Shown: one piece after another, positions 47,829-57,349 of the stretch
Layout of the letters: every line of letters starts with the position of its first letter
How positions within the stretch are numbered: the first letter of the stretch is position 1
Assembly: GCA_013339765.2 (NCBI GenBank)
Contig: CM023449.1
Location: 108,850,417 to 108,914,416 of the forward strand
Length of the DNA stretch: 64,000 nucleotides
Reading direction: 5' to 3'
Source: Haemaphysalis longicornis
Taxonomy: Eukaryota; Arthropoda; Arachnida; Ixodida; Ixodidae
Position numbers and translations under genes: made by a program
The notes under the pieces: model-generated
What the model was told of the DNA's origin: nothing
Database searches by the model: none
Seen by the model: only the letters and a program-made list of their open reading frames with translations

Positions 47829-48418
47829 CTCTAGACGACTCAGGCGCCGGTGTAGTGAATGAGTTGTGGTCTTATACTTTAATCCACGTGTCAGAAACAT
47901 GTACTGAAGCCTGCATGAGTTTTTCCGGGATTACAATTAGAAAAGTAGTGTCCCCACTAAATGTCTTCTTGGTTCCGTGACCGGAACGCAGACGGTGGTA
48001 CGTACTAAATTACAGTAACCTAGCGAACAAAAAGTCTCAGAGGGTACAGGGTAAAGATAGCAATTTGGGCACGCTTAGAATGCATGGTCATGAGAAGACA
48101 CCTTTTCAAGACACTACCTCCACAGGAATGCTTCAATTTTCTGGTAGTTTTGAAAGCGAAGCTTTAAATGGCTAAGCAAATAAAAACTCTGGGCGTCCTG
48201 TGCATGCCCCGAAAATCCTCCAGTGCAACCTGATAAGCATGCATAAAAAAACACTCGGGATAGAAGTAAAGGGGCCGTACAACAATCTTTCCAGCCTTTT
48301 TTTGAAATTTTAGAGGCTTGCAGGATGTAACCAAACAATACATCTAATATTTGCATGAGGGGCTCGCAAAGTACCTAACGAAAATTACTGCTCTATGCCC
48401 GTGAGAAAACATAGAAAA

Positions 48419-48540
48419 CTGCTCAAAAGATTGTTCTCTCTTTCCCAATCTTGGATTTCTTGTACTGCTGGAATTAGGTCAGTAAAGAAATGTAGCGGCT
48501 ATTGGAAGATTTCCTTCAGTTGCAGCAACGAACACATTCG
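48419..48540 (+). repeat. Direct repeat copy 1
   Basis: Matches 49077-49197 in direct orientation through CTTTCCCAATCTTGGA, CTGGAATTA, TGGCGGCTATT-like and GTTGCAGCAACGAAC segments, with scattered differences and small gaps. Confidence 0.8.
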
Positions 48541-48846
48541 GCCTTCAGCTTTGACGACGAAGGGTGACTTGCGACACGGAGTCCATCATGATTGGGTGCA
48601 TAATTAGGAGTAGAGGCATTGGGTTGCATTTCAAAGGATGTCTTAGTTACGACTACGAGCACCGAAATGTGCGGACGCTACACCGCTATCTGTTTTCGTT
48701 ACAAATGATACAACCGTAAATTGTATTCCCATTATAAATAAAGGTAAAACGTGTTCTCAATGTCGCTTATTTGTTTTTATTAGGTGGGTAATGTCTTTTT
48801 TGAGGCTTACGCTGTGTAGGTAGCCTCATTATATTACAACTGAATT

Positions 48847-48965
48847 TTTCTGGTGGAGGCGAAAAGCAAGAAACGCCTGTGTGGTTGAGGTTTCAGCGCT
48901 CGTAAAGACATTCCGGTTGTCAAAAGAAATCCCGTTAAACATCACAATAAATCAATCAATCATTG
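48847..48965 (+). repeat. SINE body and tail
   Basis: GGTGGAGGCGAAAAGCAAGA, CGCCTGTGTGGTTGAGGTTT, CGGTTGTCAAAAG, then GTTAAACATCACAATAAATC and ATCAATCA repeats. It has the same body and tail order as the 34 and 39.8 kb copies. A second short GTTAAACATCACAATCAATC plus ATCA run follows at about 49004-49055. Confidence 0.75.
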
Positions 48966-49076
48966 AAACCCCTTTTAATTGAAACTTGGTCAAAATATTT
49001 TCCTGTTAAACATCACAATCAATCAATCAATCAATGAATCAATCAATCAATCAATGAAACTCCTTCAATTGAAAGT

Positions 49077-49197
49077 TGCTCAAAATATTTTCTCCCTTTC
49101 CCAATCTTGGAGTTCTACGACGACTGGAATTAAGTCATTAGAGGAATGTTGCGGCTATTAGAAGGATTTACTTGAGTTGCAGCAACGAACCCATTCG
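49077..49197 (+). repeat. Direct repeat copy 2
   Basis: Second copy of 48419-48540. A third, shorter echo (TTGGTCAAAATATTTTCCTG, about 48986) lies between them. The two copies flank the SINE tail repeats. Confidence 0.8.
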
Positions 49198-49395
49198 ATG
49201 CCCACTTTAAAAAGAAAGCCACAACAGCCAAACAGAAACGGCAAGCGTATCTGCTGCGGCGAGAAAATCTCACAGTTCCGCTCCCTGCTTTCGCAGTCCT
49301 TGCAGACGAGAAAGATGTGAAGCCAGGACGTAGGCTAGTCTTTTTGCTGCAACGTTGGCAACAATCGCGGTAGATACTTTGTTTGAAGTTTTTGT

Positions 49396-50165
49396 TTCTG
49401 ATATATATTGTTACGAGGAAGCCTCAACGATTCAAAGTGATGCCCTTCGGCCTCTTCAATACACCAGCTACATTCAAATTGATAATGGATTCTCTATTAC
49501 ATAGCTTAAAATAGTCGACATGCCTGTGTTACCTAGGTGACGTCGTTGTCTTTTCCGCCGATTTGGATACTCACTTTCACCAACTTGCCCATGTACCTGG
49601 TGTGTTCCGACGGGTGGGTCTTCAGTTAAACTTCGCGCATAGCCAAATAATCATTCTTGGCCACCTTTTTGACGCCAATGGAGTACGTTCTGACCCCGAG
49701 AAAATTTTCGCCGTCCAACACTTTCCTCAGCCACCGTCGACCAAAGATGAGCACAGCTTTGTCGGCCTGTGCTCATATTTTCGCAGATTTATTCGGGACT
49801 GTGCGACTATCGCCCGTTCTATCACCGAACTTCTTCGTAAAAAAAAACTTTTGGGGGGGCGCCGATGAAGCAGGAGCTTTCTCAACCTTGGTTTTTCCTA
49901 CGGCATCTCCTATTTTGGGGCATTTCAACCCATCCGCCCCAACCGAGTTTCGACACGCGCTAGTGGCCATGGCATAGGTGCTGTTCGAGCACAACAAGAA
50001 AATTGTCGCGAGTGCGTTATTGCATATGCGAGTCGTCTCCTGTCCACGCCTGAACAAAATTACTCGATTACAAAGCGCGAGTGTCTCGCCTTGTTGTGGG
50101 AAGTTGCCGCGCCTACTCTACGGCGGACCTTTCTCTGTTTTCACAAACCGACGTGGCCGATGGCC
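49396..50165 (+). mobile_element. Ty3/gypsy pol, left part (RT to RNase H)
   Basis: The plus strand gives the end of the RT palm (K-V-M-P-F-G-L-F-N-T-P-A-T-F at about 49435, L-G-D-V-V-V-F at about 49535, where the Y-x-D-D motif has become L-G-D-V), the thumb (G-H-L-F-D-A-N-G-V), and, after shifts near 49860 and 49980, RNase H fragments (V-A-S-A-like, then an R-L-Q/C-L-A-L-L-W-like block near 50090 and P-F-S-V-F-T at about 50145). The reading stops where a Penelope-like element begins. The remaining RNase H tail and integrase zinc finger reappear at 57350. Confidence 0.75.
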
Positions 50166-50169
50166 ACAT

Positions 50170-50489
50170 GACCAGAAGACTCGCCTCATTAGTGAAGGCG
50201 CAGACAACCTCTCCCGACACAGGGATGAGGCTTTACGGAAGCAGGTCTCTGGGGTAGTGTGCAAAAGCTAAATGAAAAAAACTTGAAGCTGTGTGTCTCG
50301 GACAAGCAGGGAGGTTTCGTGGTACCTGATGCGGAGTACTACTGCGAGAGGACCGATGAGGCCATCGGCAAGAACGTCAAGCCCACCGACACAACGACGC
50401 TAAAGGAAGCCAAGCAGGGCACTGTAGCGTTGCTGGCTAAAATGAACCTGGAAAGCTTTTGCGGCACGGTCAAATAAAAAAAAAGAGGG
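50170..50489 (+). mobile_element. Penelope-like element, 5' piece
   Basis: After a shift near 50250, frame 50259-50477 reads as the N-terminal block of the Penelope RT, with the K-x-C-V-S-D-K-Q-G-G-F-V-V motif that precedes the palm. The sequence is cut at 50489 by an LTR element and resumes at 56038 with the next expected motif (F-F-S-E-K-Y-H-K). The left boundary with the gypsy copy lies between about 50150 and 50190. Confidence 0.7.
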
Positions 50490-51548
50490 TGTAAGGTCCA
50501 CTTAGGAGATTAGCGGCCAGGCGCCCGGGCTGCGCGTGAGAACCCGCAACTCTGTCTTCTGACCCATCACTGTAGACACTACGCTGCAGCCGTCGCCAAT
50601 TCATCACGGCGCGCACGGGATACGGATTCTCTGGCCCACCGCATACCACAGGGATAATCCCCCATTGAGAAAGCAGACGGCGCCGCCGGATTCCGGGACC
50701 GTCTGCGTGACGCGCGGAGGTGGTGGGATTACCGGCGTCGAAGCGCGCGCCGCGCAAGACACCATTGTGAACGCGCCCCGGCCGGCACAGTGCACTGTCG
50801 CCGCCTCTCGCTCTCACCCCGCGGGGTCACGCGCACCTGCTCGTCTGCGAGCGTCCCGTTGACCCAAAAATGGTGGCGCGTCATTGAATATTCCGTGGCG
50901 TGCTGAGGGACAGCTGTCTACGTTAATTTGGGCACTCCCTTAATTTAAGCGTCTACGAACGCTACAGGGGCGTTCCCGAGAGAGGGTGATCTCGAGGTTT
51001 GATAAGGCTGAACTTGGCCGTTGGAAATCGTTCCTGTCTGAGCGCCGAGCAGGGCAGTTCCCGGTGGAACAAGGAGTCTCGACCGTTGAAGCTGCGTTGG
51101 GATTTGTGAGGCTCCTAGGCTAGAGGTTAAGATCGCGTCGGAGGTTTAGGGTACAGCGCCGTACCGGGCAACTAGATGGATCTTGCGCCGAGACAGAGTC
51201 TCGGCAGTTGTTTCTCAAGCGGTTTGTGTACGCTCCGAGAATAGGAGAGTTAGACGAAGTTGAGGAGCTCGAGTGATTTGTGCGCACTCGGAGCTAGCGT
51301 CTAGCTGAAGTTTGAAGTTTTTTTCCTTTTTTCACTCATGTACCCAGTTTTCCTACTGTAAATAGCTGTATATAAGCTCCTCGTTTCATTTAATCAACCT
51401 CAACGCCTCGAGTTTGTCAATTCGACCGCATCTCCAAGAGATTCAATACCATCGCCCTGCCAGCCTCCTGCCAAATCAACCGGAGCCCGGGCGATTGGAC
51501 TCCTGATCGACACCGGACTTTGGGGAAAAGAACAACAACCATCTTTAC
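50490..51548 (+). mobile_element. 5' LTR (about 1059 bp)
   Basis: Begins TGTAAGGTCCACTTAGGAGA and ends near CAACCATCTTTAC, just before the primer-binding site. It contains a TATATAA box at about 51369-51375 that could drive transcription. It matches 54986-56037 over its full length. The exact last base is uncertain by a few nucleotides. Confidence 0.85.
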
Positions 51549-51566
51549 TGGCGCAGTCGGCAGGAG
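51549..51566 (+). other. Primer-binding site
   Basis: TGGCGCAGTCGGCAGGAG directly after the LTR. The first bases match the tRNA-Ser-type site known from elements such as 17.6 and 297 in Drosophila. The tRNA assignment is inference. Confidence 0.7.
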
Positions 51567-51909
51567 TTGGCAGAAGAAATCACCAGGCCACAGCCAGGGG
51601 CAGCAAGCGGACGCAAGCCGCCTTCATCGGCAGCAGCCGAGCTTCGTGATGAGTGGAGCGGCAGAGCCAAGCCAGCGCACGGGGCCAACGACCCGGTGGC
51701 CGACTACCGAAGGTGCGGGTGAGTGGGACTTGCGCTTCGTTGTGGTGGTGTAGGCTGAGTATTGGGGTTGCATGGTAGTCACACGGAGCATGCAGGCGAA
51801 CATGGCGGAAGGATACGGAAATGGTCAGACACATGAGGCGCCACCTCAAGGAGGAACGGCGGCAGGAGGGGTGGTCTAAGCGGAGTCTGAAACAATAATT
51901 CTAAAACTA

Positions 51910-53910
51910 ATGGGGGTAGAGTTCCAAAAAGCGAAGCTCGAGGCGGAGCAGCGAGAGAGAAAAGAGGCGCGCGAAGCGGGAGAGAGGGAGAGAAGAGAGG
52001 CGCGAGAATCGGAAGAACTCATACAAAAAGTGAAGCTCGAATCTGAAGAGCGGTTGCGAAGGTATGAGTTGGAGCTGGAGCGGAGAAGGCAAGCGCCCTT
52101 ACGCTCGGACATCCGCGAGCAGAAACAATGGGGCACAGACCCAGCGAGTTTTATAGCGACAGTGAAGTCGAATGGCGCCGGCCAATGTTTCGGAGTTGTA
52201 CTTGGTGATGCCAAAGTAAGTAGCCGTGGCTCCATACACGAGGCTAGCATTTTTGCCGGTGCCGAGCAGGTGGAGATGGACGTTGGAATGAGGAGCGACG
52301 AGGTAAGCGCGTCCGGTGATACCGTAGAGCGGTGTAATGAAGTGATGATTGAACATGACGAGCAGCCTCACAAGGAAAGTTTGGGGATGGAGCTGCAGTG
52401 CATAAGGCAGAACCCGTCGAGCAGGCCCAGTTATGCACTGACAGCAAAGTTGAATGGGGGCAGCCTGTTTTTTAACTTGAAGCCGCGCGAGAACAAGATA
52501 AGCGGCCGTGGCTGCGCACAGTTGGCGAGCGGCTCAGCCGAGAACAGCTGCATGGAAAGGGAGGCGAGCACGCGGAGTGTTCTAGCGAGCGCGTCCGGTA
52601 TAAGAGCAAAGTCAAGGGGTAGCCCCGTGGTCGCGAGTGTAGGGCCGCCAGTTACCTTTGCACCAGACACTGAGCTAATGCATGCTGAACTTGCTAGCAC
52701 GGGCAGTACCCAAACTCTAATCGGTGGACCGGAGGAGATTGGTGTCGCACAGGAAAGTCTTGGGGCCCGCCGCGCTCCAAATTGCTCGCGAAAGTTGCTC
52801 GAGAAGGTGAACTCCGGGTCGGGCGTTCAGGTGCTCGCCCAGAACAGAAGGGTAAGAGAAGACGAGAAAACATGTGACGAGATGGAGCGAAAAGGAGACG
52901 GAGTTGACGATCAGGCTGAGGAAAAGCAGGAGTTAAGGGCGGATAAGGGAGCTGATAAGGTAGACTGGGTTGAACATGCAGAAGAGAGAAAAGAAAGTGA
53001 GGGAGAACGCGAGAAGGCGGAGGACAAGGAGATGAGAGCATTTGACGAGGGTAGGAACGATACGGAGATGTCGCGTGGGCTAGGTGGTCTTGATGGTGGG
53101 AGTGTAACCGAGGACTCTGATGGAGAACACCAAATGGCATGCGTGGAGACTGCGAAACAAAGAATGAGAGCTTCCGACGAGGTTGCGAAGCAAAGGGAAC
53201 AACCGTGTGAGGAGACAGATACCGATGGGACAGGGGAACAAGACACAGTCAGCGGTCTCGCAAAACCGATGTCTGCGATAAAGCTTCGTAGCTTTAGTGT
53301 CGGTTGCGGCCGTTACCGAGATTTAGTCGGGAGTCGCGCTGGAAGGGGTGACGCGCTAAGTTTTGCGACCTGGCCGTGTGTCACAGGCCCTAGTTCTGAG
53401 TTGTGCCGGGATGAGTGCGAACTGGGACAGCTGAAATGCTGTATTTGTCAGGCCGCTGCTCAGAATGCACCTAGCGTGCACGAGCGGTTTTTGGTAATGA
53501 CAGGTGCTTGTGAGGGTGTTGTTGTGGGGCAGTCTGTGCGTAAGGGAAAGAATGATCCCGAGAAGGTCGTCGCGTTCGCGGGCCGCCCTTCCGCTCCAGC
53601 ATCAACCTTTCGCTCACGCCGCCAGCACGCGGCATTGCCTTACGTTGGGGCATTGGAGACGCATGACCACTTGGCCTATGGGACAGGAAGCGAAGTCGCA
53701 TTTTGCGATACCACTCCGTCTTCCCCGAAGTTGTGTTCGCCTCATGGGGCTAAATTGTCGAGACTTGCGTTGACATTGCAACGCTCCACGGTCGGGGCCA
53801 GTTGCATTGGCTTGGAAATACGCGAATGCACTACCCTGTTTTCAGAATGTTGCTTGGGGAGGCAACTATTGAATTGCCTCCTAGCCTTAACACCGCCACG
53901 ACGGACGTGA
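51910..53910 (+). CDS. 666-codon Gag-like protein of the LTR element, function unknown
   Basis: Residues 1-62 are a charged Glu/Arg-rich coiled coil like the N-termini of other tick gypsy Gag proteins. Two related blocks of about 57 residues follow at about 81-138 and 175-231 (shared K-x-N-G, K-x-S-x-R-G and S-A-S-G positions). A very acidic Glu/Lys stretch covers about 310-450. A cysteine cluster (C-R-D-E-C, then C-C-I-C) lies near 505-525. No capsid, zinc-knuckle, protease or polymerase domain is evident. An in-frame ATG at 51802 would add 36 codons but is separated by a TAA at 51877-51879, so the ancestral start was probably 51802 and this copy begins internally or is defective. It could be a Gag, or a gene carried by a non-autonomous element. 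Confidence 0.6.
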   Translation: MGVEFQKAKLEAEQRERKEAREAGERERREARESEELIQKVKLESEERLRRYELELERRRQAPLRSDIREQKQWGTDPASFIATVKSNGAGQCFGVVLGDAKVSSRGSIHEASIFAGAEQVEMDVGMRSDEVSASGDTVERCNEVMIEHDEQPHKESLGMELQCIRQNPSSRPSYALTAKLNGGSLFFNLKPRENKISGRGCAQLASGSAENSCMEREASTRSVLASASGIRAKSRGSPVVASVGPPVTFAPDTELMHAELASTGSTQTLIGGPEEIGVAQESLGARRAPNCSRKLLEKVNSGSGVQVLAQNRRVREDEKTCDEMERKGDGVDDQAEEKQELRADKGADKVDWVEHAEERKESEGEREKAEDKEMRAFDEGRNDTEMSRGLGGLDGGSVTEDSDGEHQMACVETAKQRMRASDEVAKQREQPCEETDTDGTGEQDTVSGLAKPMSAIKLRSFSVGCGRYRDLVGSRAGRGDALSFATWPCVTGPSSELCRDECELGQLKCCICQAAAQNAPSVHERFLVMTGACEGVVVGQSVRKGKNDPEKVVAFAGRPSAPASTFRSRRQHAALPYVGALETHDHLAYGTGSEVAFCDTTPSSPKLCSPHGAKLSRLALTLQRSTVGASCIGLEIRECTTLFSECCLGRQLLNCLLALTPPRRT

Positions 53911-54985
53911 ACGTTCCCGTTCACCCGTCCTTTTTCGTTCGTGTGTGTGTGTGTACCGTGGTTGTGCGCGACGAGATGCCTTGGGTGCTCGATCCGTGCA
54001 CCGAATTCACCGATCCCCCCACCGAACCGAACCGAACCGAACCGAAGCACAGCCGAACATTTTTGAAGGAACGTTATCAGGCTACGCCGTCAAGGAGGAC
54101 ATTTGCGTGCGTCCGCATAGTGCCAATGCAAACTTTCTTAACGTTTTATTAAATGCAGAGCATTTCCGTAACTCACGATGTCACCCGCGTTGACGTCCGT
54201 CGTCGTCCGCACCCCTCCCCCTACACTATATAAAAAAAAATACTATCCGGCGCCTGGTTTCGATCCCTCGACCCTGCGGGCGGAACGCAATGTACATGGT
54301 GCTCTACCCACTGCGCCACAAAGCCGACACAGAATGGGAGGCTACGAACGCGCCTTATATCCTTGACTCATTCAAACTACGTCAAGAAGCTGCTGATACA
54401 ACGCATTCACTACCACCAACTCCCCAAACACGAAACGTTTACGCAATACACCCACCCCCTATGCCACGCATTTACTCGAGTCCCCCTCGCGGGTTGATGG
54501 GCCCAATTTTTTTTTGTTGACTGCAAAATTGCCCGTGTTCATTTCCAGTCCTTATTCCTTTTGTTCTTGTTGTCGAGTGCCGGAATGTGTGTGTATGGTT
54601 GTTATAGAGCGCATCAGTGTTATAGGTTGAGTTGTCTCGTTGTTCGTGCCGTTTACGCGCTCCGGAGACACGACCAAATTTCTTTTTACTCGCACTTAGT
54701 GTTGTTAGCATTTTTTTGTTGTGTTTCCGGTTTGCTAGAGTATTCCGTCCCTATTGACGGCTATTGAATAGGTTGTGTTTGTAGTTTAGGCGAAAGAGAG
54801 TTCGTATCCGCTGCAGAAATAGAAGGGGGCTCATTTGTGGTTATACCTAACTCCTTCCACGTGTTTTTTTGTTTGTTTTTTCTTCCGCTGTTATTGCTGA
54901 AGGAGAGATGAAACGAGTGGCCCTTTTAAATACTTTTCGGATTAACTGAACCAAGAGGTCCAGTAACCCTCTTAAAGGGGGGAGT
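53911..54985 (+). other. Untranslated tail of the LTR element with polypurine tract
   Basis: No long frame of its own; a 117-codon frame (53802-54152) overlaps the end of the large ORF without recognisable motifs. A CCGAACCGAACCGAACCGAA repeat lies at about 54024-54044. The run AAAGGGGGGAG at about 54974-54984 just before the 3' LTR is the likely polypurine tract that primes plus-strand DNA. Confidence 0.6.
54246..54327 (-). repeat. tRNA-like sequence inside the LTR element
   Basis: Minus strand: TGGCGCAGTGGGTAGAGCAC (A box) and GGGATCGAAACC (B box), then a run of nine T. The end GCGCCGGA partly pairs with TCGGC at the start. Better formed than the other tRNA-like sequences here, yet arm pairing is imperfect. 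Probably a tRNA-derived SINE inserted in the element. Confidence 0.45.
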
Positions 54986-56037
54986 TGTAAGGTCCACTTA
55001 TGAGATCAGCGCCCAGGCGCCCGGGCTGCGCGTGAGAATCCACCACTCTGTCTGGTGGCCCAGCACTGTAGACTCTACGCTGCAGCCGTCGCCAATTCGT
55101 CACCGCGCCATTGGGAGACAGATTGTCTGGCCCACCGCACACCACACGGATAATCCCCCATTGAGAAAGCAGACGGCGCTGCCGGATTCCGGGGACCGTC
55201 GGCGTGATGCGCGGAGGTTGTTGGGATTACCGGCGTCGAAGAGCGCGCCGCGCAAGACACCATTGTTAACGCGCTCCGGCCGGCACAGTGCACTGTCGCC
55301 GCCTTTCGCTCTCACCCCGTCGGGTCGCGCGCACCTGCTCGTCTGCGAGCGTGCCATTGACCCAAAAATGGCGGCGCCTCATTGAATATTCCGTGGCGTG
55401 CTGAGTGACAGCTGTCTACGTGAATTTGGGCACTCCTTTACGCGTGTAGGAACGCTACAGGGGCGTTCCCGAGAGAGGGTGACCTCGAGGTTTTATGAGG
55501 CCGAACTTGGCCGTTGGAAATCATTCTTGTCTGGGCGCCCAGTTGGGCAGTTCCCGGCGGGACAAGGAGTCTAGACCGCAGAATCTAGGTTGGGATTTGT
55601 GAGGCTCCTAGGCTAGAGGTTAAGATCGCGTCGAAGGTTTAGGGTACAGCGCCGTATCGGGCAACTAGACGGATCTTGCGGCGAGACAGAGTCTCGGCAG
55701 TCGTTTCTCGAGCGGTTTGTGTACACTCCGAGAACAGGAGAGTTAGACGAAATTGAGGAGCTCGAGTTATTTGTGCGCACTCGGAGCTAGGGTCTAGCTG
55801 AAGTTTCAAGTTTTTTCCTTTTTCCACTCATGTACCCAGTTTTCCTACTGTATATCGCTGTATATAAACTCCTCGGTTCATTTAATCAACCTCAACGCCT
55901 CGAATTCGTCAATTCGACCGCACCTCCAAGAACTTCAATACCATCGCCCTGCCAGCCTCCTGCCAAACCAACCGGAGCCTGGGCGATTGGGTTCCTGATC
56001 GACACCGGACTTCGGGGAAACGAACAACCATCTTTAC
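54986..56037 (+). mobile_element. 3' LTR (about 1052 bp)
   Basis: Begins TGTAAGGTCCACTTATGAGA and ends near CAACCATCTTTAC. Same landmarks as the 5' LTR, including the TATATAA box (about 55861). Differences are scattered substitutions and small indels. Confidence 0.85.
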
Positions 56038-57345
56038 TGAGAGGATGCCTGCAAGTCTTCTTCTCAGAAAAATATCACAAGCCCGGTATTCCATTCCGTG
56101 CCACACTTTTGGAATCGGGCACCTGAATCCTATTAATGCAATCTGTACCTGGCAGATGTTGACTGCCGCATCCAGGGACCTCTGCAACGGAAGCCAGTTA
56201 TAGCCAGTTTTCAGTACGTTGACGATTATTTGGTCCTGTGCGCGGAAACACGGGATGATATGCACACGCATATTGTTTTGATAAAACCGCCTGGGGACAA
56301 ACCTTCACGTGCGATATGCCGGAAAACAGCCACCTTAGGTTTGTGGACTTAAACTGGCGATTCGGCGTTGGGCATACCTGCTGGCATTACGAAACCCGGA
56401 GCAGGAAAAGCTACCGCCCTCATGGCTCGGCCCATTCCAAAACTGTGAAACGAGCAATTGCTGTTATGGCCTTGAGCTCCACTATTGAAAAGTCCTGCCA
56501 ACACAAGCTGACTACAAGTTGCAACCAGCAGATTACAAAGTTGCGTGACGCTGGCTCCACAGAGAGCCTGCTAGCGGCCTTATCAGAAAGCTTGCTTCAA
56601 CGGGTAAAAGAAAAGAAGCGACAGGCACAAGGCGTGGAAGGCACGAAAGGTAACATCGCCGTAATCCTCTAGGTGCATGGTCTCACGGTCGTGCATGTAG
56701 GAGATTGCGGACAGAAGAGGATTGCGCCCCTACAAGGTGTTTTTGTCCCATGCCGTGCACCCGACAGGGCCTATATAATTGGCCGGCAAATGAACGACCA
56801 ACACAAGCGGCAGCAATGTGATAAGAACCATGGCACCAGATACGCGGATTGCAACAGCGAAGTTATTTATAGCATCCGATTATCTTGTGGAAAAGTTTAT
56901 ATTGGACAAACTGGCCGGTGCATGATAGAGCCAGAGAACACGTCGAATCACTCAAGACAACGCCATCCGGCCACCTTCCACTCCATTGCCGCGATTGTAC
57001 TACATGCACCGCACGCATCCACGAAATCGACATTATCGGACGAAAACACAATCGCCTGGCACGAGTAATTACTGCATCACTGGCTATCAAAAAGGAGGGG
57101 ATTAGCACCGGTTGCCTCACATTAACGGAAGAAGAAAACAGCCTCCTCTGGGTGTATTCAATGGACTGATTGTGCCAAATCTTCAGGAAGTTGTGCAATC
57201 TATCTCTGCATATAAATATGGTTTCTTCAGTAAACTTCAGTTGTTGGTCTGTATTGTCTGTGTTTCTCACGACAGTCCTTCGTTTCCGTACGTTCCAGCT
57301 GAAGGTGGTACAGTAATCATGAACCAACTTACCCAATTCCAAGCA
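56038..57345 (+). mobile_element. Penelope-like element, 3' piece with GIY-YIG
   Basis: The reading resumes with F-F-S-E-K-Y-H-K (about 56065) and an I-P-F-R-A motif, then a Y-V-D-D-Y-L-V-L-C-A catalytic RT box near 56217 (T-Y-F/Y-V-D-D form), the C-terminal RT and linker (56316-56670, 118 codons), and the GIY-YIG endonuclease (56800-57170: V-I-Y-S-I, then K-V-Y-I-G-Q-T-G-R). The tail L-T-L-T-E-E-E-N-S-L-L near 57120-57150 matches the usual C-terminus. Frame changes at several points mean it is inactive. Ends near 57345 where gypsy sequence returns. Confidence 0.8.
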
Positions 57346-57349
57346 TTAC

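Larger units (their letters stand above)
50490..56037 (+). mobile_element. LTR retrotransposon with one long ORF and no recognisable pol
   Basis: Structure: 5' LTR, primer-binding site, long frame (51910-53910), untranslated tail, polypurine tract, 3' LTR. The LTRs look about nine-tenths identical by eye. Likely target duplication is AGAGG (5' flank ends AGAGGG, 3' flank reads AGAGGA after the LTR). The internal region is only about 3.4 kb and shows no protease D-T/S-G, RT or integrase motif in any frame, so the element would need enzymes from a relative. Removing it rejoins the flanking Penelope reading. Confidence 0.8.

Noticed and set aside
47419..47862. 147-codon plus-strand open frame
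   Set aside because: It spans a hAT-like MITE from end to end and includes a 12-bp tandem repeat; no protein motif.
48970..49060. CRISPR-like regularly spaced repeats
   Set aside because: The ATCAATCA units are contiguous simple repeats of SINE tails, without spacers, in a eukaryotic context.
52850..53260. Host nuclear or cytoskeletal coiled-coil gene within the 666-codon frame
   Set aside because: The frame lies between paired LTRs right after a primer-binding site, and the acidic low-complexity stretch alone does not indicate a host family.
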